NCBI GenBank assembly: GCA_026193555.1
Contig: JAPHUU010000445.1
Span: forward strand, 1-11,817
From: Rhodanobacter sp.
GTDB lineage: Bacteria > Pseudomonadota > Gammaproteobacteria > Xanthomonadales > Rhodanobacteraceae
Direction: 5' to 3'
DNA length: 11,817 bases
Shown here: piece by piece, positions 6,001 to 11,817 of the stretch
How positions within the stretch are numbered: position 1 is the first letter of the stretch
Layout: every line of letters begins with the position of its first letter
The notes under the pieces: model-generated
Databases searched by the model: none
The model's input: only the letters and a program-made list of their open reading frames with translations
Told to the model about the DNA's origin: nothing
Made by a program: the position numbers and the translations under genes

Positions 6001-7704
6001 TCAGCTGGCATCGAACTGCAGCGCCGCGGTCAGATCGCCGGGCGGTGGTCCGCCGGCGGCGATCATGGACTCCTCGCGCAACTTCAGACCAGGCAGCCTG
6101 GGCAGCCCGAAGCGCCGCGTGATGAAGCGGGCGATCGAGCCAGTGTCGTAGATCGTGTGATCGACATGGCCCCGCTTGGCGAAGGGCGAGATGACGATGG
6201 CCGGCACGCGCGTGCCAGGACCCCAGCGATCGCCCTTGGGCGGCGCGACGTGATCCCACCAGCCGCCGTTCTCGTCAACCGTGATCAGCACCAGCATCTG
6301 CGGCCATTGCGGGCTGCTCTGCAGCGCGTGGACCACGCTGGCGAGGTGACGGTCGCCGGCCTCCACGTCGGAATAGCCGGCATGCATGTTGAGGTCGCCC
6401 TGCGGCTTGTAGAACGTCACCGGTGGCAGCTTGCCTGCCGCGACATCGGCGAGGAAATGATTGCTGCTGGCGGTTTCGCCCAGGCCGCCGTCACGGAGGT
6501 GCTGCCGCCGCGCGGCAGTGCCCGGCGCCAGGCTCACGAAATAGTTCAGCGGTTGGTGGTGCGGCTGGAAGTTGGGCTGCTCGGGAAACTTGCCCGCGAC
6601 GCCATCGCCGTGGCCATCCAGCGCCGCCTGCCATGCGCCGCCATACCAGGCCCAGTCGATGCCCTTGGCGGAGAGCAGGTCACCGATGTGCAGGTGGGTT
6701 TGCGGCGGGCAGGTGCTGGGATTGTCGGCATCGGCCAACGCAGGGTTGTGCGGATCCTGGCTGAAGCCCGGTGCGTACGGCGGACCCATGGTGTTCACCG
6801 CGTGGAAATCCGGTGTCAGCGTCGTCGGCGTCGCGAATCTTGCCTTGCCCTGCATCGCACTGGCCGGGGAGTCGTCGGCCAGCCTGAGCTGCACATCGGT
6901 GGCGTTGCCGCTGAGCGTGGTGGCGATGCCGAACTTCGCCGGGCTCCGGTCGGCGTGCGGATAGAACGGCGGCTGCGCGGCGACCAGGTACTGATGGTTC
7001 AGAAAGGAGCCGCCGAATGCACCCATGAAGAAGTTGTCGCACAGTGTGTATTGCTCGGCCAGCCGCCACAGTCGCAGGTTCACCGCACTGTCGGCATAGT
7101 GGCCCATCACCAGCGCGCCGCTGTCGCCCCAGGCGACGAAACCGTCGTTGCGACCATCGTTGATCTGCAGCTGGTTTCGATAAAAGGCGTGCACCAAGTC
7201 GCGGGTGACCACGCCATGCGGCAGTGGTTCGCCGGCGGGTGTGCGCAGCGCGAACGGCGCGTTGGGCAGGCCGGTGATCTCATCCTCGCCAATCTTGTAG
7301 CTGCGGTGGTTGACCACCTGCTTGTGCGGCACCAGGCCCTGCCAGATCGGTGGCAGGGTGGTGAACCGCTCGCCGTTGCGGTCGCGCTGGCGGTAGCGCT
7401 CGGGCGGCACCGCATCCAGCGGCTGCTGCAGGCTCGGGAATCCACTGAACAGGTTGTTGAAGCTGCGGTTTTCGGCATACAGCACGACCACGTGCTGTAT
7501 GTGCCGGCGCAGCAGACCGTCCAGCGCCTCGGACGACACCGGGTGGGCTTCGGCGGTGCCTTCCTGCGGGTTCGCACCGGGCTGGCACGCCCCGAGGCCA
7601 AGCGCCGCGCCACCCAGCACCAGCCCGCCGAGCAGGCGCCGACGTTGCGGATCCTGCGGTGTGTCGTCAGCGGGTGGCGGGGTATCGGCGGGCTTGCGGA
7701 TCAT
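6001..7704 (-). CDS. AcpA/phospholipase C-type phosphoesterase, predicted lipoprotein
   Basis: This is a 567-residue phosphoesterase of the alkaline-phosphatase-like superfamily (PF04185: bacterial phospholipase C and Francisella acid phosphatase AcpA), expected to release phosphate from organic phosphates or phospholipids outside the cytoplasm. Residues 21-40 read RRRLLGG...LGLGAC: a twin-arginine-like start, a hydrophobic core and a lipobox with Cys40, so Tat export and lipid attachment are likely. Metal and catalytic positions by analogy with AcpA are Glu78-Asn79 in YAENRSFNNLFSGFP, nucleophile Ser233 in GGSFLNHQYLVAAQ, and Asp477-Glu478 in ITVDENGGWWDHVAPP. RVPAIVISPFAKRGHVDHT follows, as usual. 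The C-terminus ends about 70 residues after the last motif and lacks the extra domains of haemolytic PlcH-type enzymes, so AcpA-like acid phosphatase is the better guess. The gene sits 26 bases after the second S10 gene and 25 bases before pip. GAGAG upstream is a modest ribosome site. Confidence 0.9.
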   Translation of the reverse strand: MIRKPADTPPPADDTPQDPQRRRLLGGLVLGGAALGLGACQPGANPQEGTAEAHPVSSEALDGLLRRHIQHVVVLYAENRSFNNLFSGFPSLQQPLDAVPPERYRQRDRNGERFTTLPPIWQGLVPHKQVVNHRSYKIGEDEITGLPNAPFALRTPAGEPLPHGVVTRDLVHAFYRNQLQINDGRNDGFVAWGDSGALVMGHYADSAVNLRLWRLAEQYTLCDNFFMGAFGGSFLNHQYLVAAQPPFYPHADRSPAKFGIATTLSGNATDVQLRLADDSPASAMQGKARFATPTTLTPDFHAVNTMGPPYAPGFSQDPHNPALADADNPSTCPPQTHLHIGDLLSAKGIDWAWYGGAWQAALDGHGDGVAGKFPEQPNFQPHHQPLNYFVSLAPGTAARRQHLRDGGLGETASSNHFLADVAAGKLPPVTFYKPQGDLNMHAGYSDVEAGDRHLASVVHALQSSPQWPQMLVLITVDENGGWWDHVAPPKGDRWGPGTRVPAIVISPFAKRGHVDHTIYDTGSIARFITRRFGLPRLPGLKLREESMIAAGGPPPGDLTAALQFDAS

Positions 7705-7730
7705 CGGCGTGCTCTCAGCGGTCAGCTGTC

Positions 7731-9293
7731 CTATTGGTGCGGCGCGGCCTGATCATAGAAGCGCGCCAGATCCGCTTTCACCTGTTTCAGTGCGTCGACG
7801 TCGAAGTAGATCATGTGACCGGACCGATAGAAGCCGAACTCGATGTTCTTGCGGATCGACGGATCCAGGCCGAGATGGCCCAGATCGAATTCGGTGGCGT
7901 AGAACGGGGTGGCCAGGTCGTAGTAGCCGTTGGCCGAGAACACCTTCAGATGCGGGTTGCGGCGCATCGCCTGGGCCAGGTCGCTGCCGACATACGGTGC
8001 CTGGGTGAGTCCGAAGCCGCGGCCCTGCTTGTGCTTCCAGTCCCAGCCGTGATTGATCACGGCGTAGTTGTTGGGCAGGTAGGCCCGCTCTTCGGTGTAC
8101 TTCAGCTCACTGGCGGCGTACTGGTTGAACGCGGCCAGATAGGCGCCGGTAGCCGCGTCGCTGGCGGCGTCGCCGTCGGGAGTTTCGCCAGCCGCATCCG
8201 GATCGATGCCCTCGAAACGGCCGTCCAGACGTCCCACTGTGCGACGCTGGTCGCGCAGCAGCTCCTTGCGGAAGCGGCTCGGGCCGATGCGCAAATTCGC
8301 TTCCTTGATATAGGTTGGCGAGAGGCCGATGTACTGGCTCAGCTGGTTTGCGATGCGGTCGGCCTCGGCCGGGTCGATCGCATCGCCTTTGGCCAGCGCC
8401 AGCGTGTAGTCGGTACTGGCGAACTGGCGCACCCTGGCCAGGAAGCTGGCGAGATCGGCGGGCTTGTTTGGGACCTTGTCGTGGTACCAGGCGATCGCCG
8501 CCTCGGTCGGCAGGTTGACGATGTAAGTGTGGTCGACGCCGGTGTTCGCCCACACGCTGAAATCGAGGATCGAGGACATCAGCACCACGCCGTTGAACTC
8601 CATGCCCTGCTGTTGCAGCAGTTTCACCAGCACCGCTGAGCGGGTGGTGCCATAGCTCTCGCCGAACAGGAACTTCGGCGAGTTCCAGCGATGGTTGTCG
8701 CCGACATAGCGGGTGATGAATTTCGCGAATGCAGCGGCGTCCTGATCCACGCCATAGAAGTTCTTGCCTTCGGCGGCGCCGACGAGCTGTGAATAGCCGG
8801 TGCCGGGGGCATCGATGAACACCAGGTCGGTCTTGTCGAGCAGGCTGTACTGGTTCGGCACGGTCTGGTACGGCGGCGGCGGGATCGGCTGGTCGCCCTT
8901 GTTGGCCACCCGCACCGGCCCGAACGAGCCCATGTGCAGCCACATGCTGGAGGAGCCGGGGCCGCCGTTGAACATGGAGGTCACCGGGCGCCGATCCGGC
9001 TTGCCGTCGTCCACGGTGTACGCCACGTAGAACACGCTGACGGTGGGCTTGTCCTTGTCGTCCTTGATCAGCAACGTGCCGGCGGTGGCCTTGTAGTTGA
9101 TGCCGCGGCCGTCGATCCGCACGCTGTGGGTGGTGACCACGCTGCGTTCCGGCGGTATCGGCAACACGTCCTTCTTGACGTCCTTGGCCGCCTGTTCCTT
9201 GGCGGCGGCCGGTGGCGTATCGGCGGCGTGGGCCGGGTTGCCCAGGTTCAGCAGCAGGGCGATCGCGAGCGGGGCGAGCAGTGATTTGCGCAT
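7731..9293 (-). CDS. Exported serine carboxypeptidase, peptidase family S10 (second copy)
   Basis: This is an S10-family serine carboxypeptidase, cleaving single residues from peptide C-termini, with an optimum usually at acid pH. The 520-residue precursor has a signal peptide (MRKSLLAPLAIALLLNLG, cleavage likely after AHA at residue 23), then a Lys/Ala-rich linker to about residue 45. The substrate-carboxylate motif NGGPGSSSMWLHMGSFGPVR is at 109-128, the nucleophile is Ser213 in GESYGTTR, the acid is Asp459 in NGYYDLATPF, and the base is His493 in RSGHMIYFD, in the correct S10 order. Translation starts 10 bases after an AAGGA ribosome site. It follows its paralogue by only 17 bases and precedes the phosphoesterase by 26, so co-transcription is near certain. 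Export places it in the periplasm or outside. Specificity is not predictable from sequence. Confidence 0.95.
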   Translation of the reverse strand: MRKSLLAPLAIALLLNLGNPAHAADTPPAAAKEQAAKDVKKDVLPIPPERSVVTTHSVRIDGRGINYKATAGTLLIKDDKDKPTVSVFYVAYTVDDGKPDRRPVTSMFNGGPGSSSMWLHMGSFGPVRVANKGDQPIPPPPYQTVPNQYSLLDKTDLVFIDAPGTGYSQLVGAAEGKNFYGVDQDAAAFAKFITRYVGDNHRWNSPKFLFGESYGTTRSAVLVKLLQQQGMEFNGVVLMSSILDFSVWANTGVDHTYIVNLPTEAAIAWYHDKVPNKPADLASFLARVRQFASTDYTLALAKGDAIDPAEADRIANQLSQYIGLSPTYIKEANLRIGPSRFRKELLRDQRRTVGRLDGRFEGIDPDAAGETPDGDAASDAATGAYLAAFNQYAASELKYTEERAYLPNNYAVINHGWDWKHKQGRGFGLTQAPYVGSDLAQAMRRNPHLKVFSANGYYDLATPFYATEFDLGHLGLDPSIRKNIEFGFYRSGHMIYFDVDALKQVKADLARFYDQAAPHQ

Positions 9294-9310
9294 GGTGCTG
9301 GGTTCCTTAC

Positions 9311-10867
9311 TCAGTGCTGCGGGGCGGCGTGGTCGTAGAACTGGGCCAGATCGCCCTTGAGCTGCTGCAGCGCGTCGGTGTTGAGATAGATCATGTGCCC
9401 GGATGGGTAGTACAGGAACTGCAGGTTGCCGCGCAGCGACGGATCCAGATTCATGTGCGCCAGGTCGTATTCGGTGTTGAAGAACGGCGTGGCGAGATCG
9501 TAATAGCCGTTGACCGACAGCACCTTGAGGTTGGGGTTGGTGCGCATCGCATGGGCCAGGTCACCGGCGACGTAGGGCAGCGGCAGCGGGCGCTCGATAT
9601 CGGCGGCCTTGTGCTTCCAGTCCCAGCCCTTGTTGATATCGTCGAAGGTGGGCCGGTAGTCCAGTTTGGTGTGGTAGCCCAGCTCGGTGTCCAGATAGAT
9701 GTGGAACGCCGCCACGAAGGCACCGCTGATGCCGGCGGACGACGCGTCGAAGTCCGGGTCCTCGCCGGCGGCATCGGGATCGGTGCCGGTGAAGCGGCTG
9801 TCGAAGCGGCCCAGGGTGAGGCGCTGGTCGCGCAGCAGCTCCTTGCGGAAGCGGCCGAGGTTGATCCGCAGGTTGGCGTCCTTGACGAACTGCACCGACA
9901 GCCCGGTATAGGCTGCCAGCTGCTTCGCCACGGCGTCGCGCTGATCCGCGGGCAGGTTCTGGCCCTGTGCCAGCGCGGCGGCATAGGGCCCCTGTGCCCA
10001 GGCGCGCACCTGGTCGAGCCAGGTCTTCAGGTCGGTCGGCTTGTGGGCGAGCTTGTCGTGGTACCAGGCGGCCGCCGCGTAGCTCGGCAGGTAGCCGACG
10101 TAGATCTCGTCATAGCCCGGGTTACGGATGCCGTAGTTGAGGATCGACGACATCAGGATCACGCCGTTGAAGGCCATGCCCTTGTCCTGAAGCGCATCGA
10201 CCAGCGCCGCCGAGCGGGTGGTGCCGTAGCTTTCGCCGTACAGGAACTTCGGCGAGTTCCAGCGTTGGTTGACCGTGACATAGCGCTGGATCGCACGGGT
10301 GAACGCTGAAACGTCCTGATCGACGCCCCAGAAATCCTTGCCGGTGGCCTTGCCCAGCGGTCGCGAGTAGCCGGTGCCGACCGCGTCGATGAAGACCAGA
10401 TCGGTCTTGTCCAGCAGGCTGTCCTTGTTCGGCACCAGATGATAGGGCGGCGGTGCGGTCGCCGCGGGACTGGCGGTGTTGATCCGCACCGGTCCGAACG
10501 AGCCCATGTGCAGCCACATGCTGGAGGAGCCGGGCCCGCCGTTGTACAGGAACGTCAGCGGCCGATGCCCGGCCTTGGCGCCGTCCAGCGTGTAGGCGAC
10601 ATAGAACACGCTGGCCTGTGGCTGGTTCTTGTCGTCGCGGATGATCAGCGTGCCGGCGGTGGCGGTGTACTTCAGCGCGTGGCCGTTGAGGGTGATGCTG
10701 TGATGGCTGAGCTTGGCTGTCTCGGTGACCGGCTTCGCCGCAGCAGTGCTGTCCGCGGGCTTGTCCGCATGCGTTTTGGTGGTCGATGCAGTCTGACTGG
10801 CATGACTGGCGCTGAGCGGAGCGAGCGCGAACGCTCCCGCCATCAGGAAGGAAATCAGGTAGCGCAT
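9311..10867 (-). CDS. Exported serine carboxypeptidase, peptidase family S10 (first copy)
   Basis: This is the first gene of the four-gene operon and a paralogue of the next gene. The 518-residue precursor begins with a signal peptide (MRYLISFLMAGAFALAPLSA, cleavage likely after SHA at about residue 23) followed by a Thr/Ala/Lys-rich linker. The catalytic layout is the same as in the partner gene, with NGGPGSSSMWLHMGSFGPVR at 109-128, Ser213 in GESYGTTR, Asp457 in NGYYDLATPF, and His491 in PSGHMIYLN. By eye the two copies agree at about 60 percent of positions in the catalytic region and diverge in the signal, linker and 245-330 regions, which suggests different substrates or a division of labour. 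The start is firm: AAAGGGG lies five bases before the ATG. The promoter should lie in the 219 bases up to the divergent transporter gene; no strong sigma-70 match or Pho box was recognised there. Confidence 0.95.
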   Translation of the reverse strand: MRYLISFLMAGAFALAPLSASHASQTASTTKTHADKPADSTAAAKPVTETAKLSHHSITLNGHALKYTATAGTLIIRDDKNQPQASVFYVAYTLDGAKAGHRPLTFLYNGGPGSSSMWLHMGSFGPVRINTASPAATAPPPYHLVPNKDSLLDKTDLVFIDAVGTGYSRPLGKATGKDFWGVDQDVSAFTRAIQRYVTVNQRWNSPKFLYGESYGTTRSAALVDALQDKGMAFNGVILMSSILNYGIRNPGYDEIYVGYLPSYAAAAWYHDKLAHKPTDLKTWLDQVRAWAQGPYAAALAQGQNLPADQRDAVAKQLAAYTGLSVQFVKDANLRINLGRFRKELLRDQRLTLGRFDSRFTGTDPDAAGEDPDFDASSAGISGAFVAAFHIYLDTELGYHTKLDYRPTFDDINKGWDWKHKAADIERPLPLPYVAGDLAHAMRTNPNLKVLSVNGYYDLATPFFNTEYDLAHMNLDPSLRGNLQFLYYPSGHMIYLNTDALQQLKGDLAQFYDHAAPQH

Positions 10868-11086
10868 GGAAACCCCTTTCGACTGAACGAACCTGTGGTC
10901 GAGTATGCGGGCCTTGCCCGAGCTGCGACCGTGACAAAAGTACTGGTTGGGAAGGCGAAGTCCATCCAGATCGCATCATCGGGCTCCTGAACGACATGAC
11001 CCCGCTGGTGGGCGCCCGGTGCGTGGTTCCGTCTATTCCGGCGCCAGCGTAGGATGCGCACACTCCTTTCCCCGAAATCCGTTCTC
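10868..11086. promoter_or_regulatory. Divergent intergenic region carrying operon and transporter promoters
   Basis: This gap separates the start of the S10 operon (minus) from the start of the transporter (plus), so it must hold both control regions unless the transporter starts at 11054. On the minus strand TTGTCA (10937-10932) is a good -35 match, but the nearest -10-like CATACT (10907-10902) is 24 bases away, too far for a standard promoter. A perfect small stem CGGGC/GCCCG (10908-10920) lies between them, where an operator could sit. On the plus strand TAGGAT (11050-11055) is a fair -10 with no matching -35. The promoters are inferred from gene layout, not from motifs. Confidence 0.4.
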
Positions 11087-11817
11087 ATGCATACCTCCGA
11101 CCACCTCGATGGCCGCACCCTGGCGGCGATCGGCATCGCCCTGCTGACCTGGTCCTCGGCCTACGCGGCGATCGCCTACGCGCTGTCTTCGTTTACTCCC
11201 GGTGAAGTGGCATTCGCGAGGCTGGCCGTCGGCTCGATTTGTTTTGCCACCCTGTTGGCGGTGAAGCGGGCGCCGTTGCCGGCGCGACGCGACTGGCCGC
11301 AGCTGGCACTCCTCAGTGTGATCGGCCTGACCGTGTACCACCTGTGCCTCAACTACGCCGAAACCCGGATTGCCAGCGGCACCGCGTCGATCCTGATTTC
11401 GCTGGCGCCGGCCGCCACCGCGGCGGTCTCGGCGGTATGGCTGAACGAACGGCTGTCCGCACGCACCTTGACCGGTCTTGGCGTGGCCCTGGTCGGGGTG
11501 GTGCTGGTGGTGCTGGCCAGCGGCAAGCAGGTGAGGTTCCAGCCGATGGCCGCGCTGGTACTGGTCAGCGTGCTCGCCTCGTCCATCTTCTTCGTCGGCT
11601 TGAGGTCGTTCTTTGCACGCAGCAGCATGATCGGTGTCACCGCCTTCACGCTGTTCGCGGGCACACTGGGGGCCTTGCCATTTGCCGGCGGAATCGGCGC
11701 CGCGCTGCAGCTGGCGCCGTGGTCGCATGTCGCCGCGCTGCTGTGGCTGGGCATCGCGCCGACCTTCGTCGGCTACCTGGCGTGGAACGCCGCGCTGCGC
11801 CGCGCGTCGGCCTCGCA
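11087..11817 (+). CDS. EamA/DMT-family transporter (3'-truncated)
   Basis: This is an inner-membrane transporter of the drug/metabolite transporter superfamily (EamA, PF00892), whose members export or import amino acids, nucleosides or drugs; the substrate is not known. The 243 codons present, of about 290-300 expected, give roughly eight of ten membrane helices, at about residues 12-33, 41-58, 71-88, 97-117, 127-145, 154-171, 183-205 and 213-235. The first EamA repeat ends with the typical LNYAETRIASGTASILISLAP followed by the charged NERLS at 120-124; the second repeat begins near residue 153. The frame is open to the window end. I chose ATG 11087, the start nearest the first helix, but ATG 11054 in the same frame would add 11 residues; neither has a good ribosome site. 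The gene is divergent from the S10 operon, so shared regulation is possible but unproven. Confidence 0.92.
   Translation, partial: MHTSDHLDGRTLAAIGIALLTWSSAYAAIAYALSSFTPGEVAFARLAVGSICFATLLAVKRAPLPARRDWPQLALLSVIGLTVYHLCLNYAETRIASGTASILISLAPAATAAVSAVWLNERLSARTLTGLGVALVGVVLVVLASGKQVRFQPMAALVLVSVLASSIFFVGLRSFFARSSMIGVTAFTLFAGTLGALPFAGGIGAALQLAPWSHVAALLWLGIAPTFVGYLAWNAALRRASAS

Noticed and set aside
6157..7752. Plus-strand frame of 531 codons opposite the phosphoesterase
   Set aside because: It is the mirror of a gene with clear catalytic motifs. Its length is explained by the lack of stop codons in antisense GC-rich coding DNA.
9212..10309. Plus-strand frame of 365 codons opposite the first S10 gene; a similar one lies at 7659-8639
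   Set aside because: The two frames look alike only because the S10 genes beneath them are paralogues. They are not a second gene family.
11033..11728. Minus-strand frame opposite the transporter gene
   Set aside because: The plus strand encodes helices and repeats of the EamA family, while this product is Gln/Arg/Gly-rich without a domain.
1..11817. CRISPR arrays, insertion sequences, phage genes, tRNA and rRNA
   Set aside because: No regularly spaced direct repeats, transposase motifs, terminal inverted repeats or conserved RNA gene sequence were seen on either strand.

Overview
This is a GC-rich, densely coded chromosomal window. The protein families, the preference for G or C at third codon positions, and a proline iminopeptidase very like the Xanthomonas enzyme all point to a gammaproteobacterium of the Xanthomonadales, probably the Rhodanobacter/Dyella/Xanthomonas neighbourhood. 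The genus is an inference from family resemblance; no rRNA or tRNA gene is present to confirm it.

Left part, plus strand (1-2835): the 3' three-quarters of a class I aromatic/aspartate aminotransferase, cut by the window edge; a strong REP-like hairpin (944-975); rdgC, a recombination-associated DNA-binding protein; and a YgjP-like zinc metallopeptidase-fold protein with an HELCH motif. Centre-left, minus strand (2955-4686): a small membrane protein of the fatty acid hydroxylase/sterol desaturase superfamily, convergent with the metallopeptidase gene, and upstream of it a membrane-anchored alpha/beta hydrolase (lipase-like). A gene-poor stretch (4687-5021) separates this pair from the next block.

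The dominant unit is a tight four-gene minus-strand cluster (10867 down to 5022) that reads as one operon, with gaps of 17, 26 and 25 bases. In order of transcription it holds two tandem exported S10 serine carboxypeptidases (paralogues of each other), a predicted exported lipoprotein phosphoesterase of the AcpA/phospholipase C family, and a cytoplasmic proline iminopeptidase. Together these look like a nutrient-scavenging module: the envelope carboxypeptidases trim peptides from the C-terminus, the phosphoesterase releases phosphate from organic phosphates or phospholipids, and the cytoplasmic enzyme removes N-terminal proline from imported peptides. Such a joint role is inferred from gene order and has not been shown.

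Right edge, plus strand: an EamA/DMT-family drug/metabolite transporter, divergent from the operon and truncated by the window end. I see no CRISPR array, insertion sequence, phage gene, tRNA or rRNA. The genes belong to known families. The points most worth a second look are the co-clustering of four unlike hydrolases, a nearly invariant 60-base nucleotide block shared by the two S10 genes, and a short response-regulator-like peptide relic in the 4687-5021 gap.
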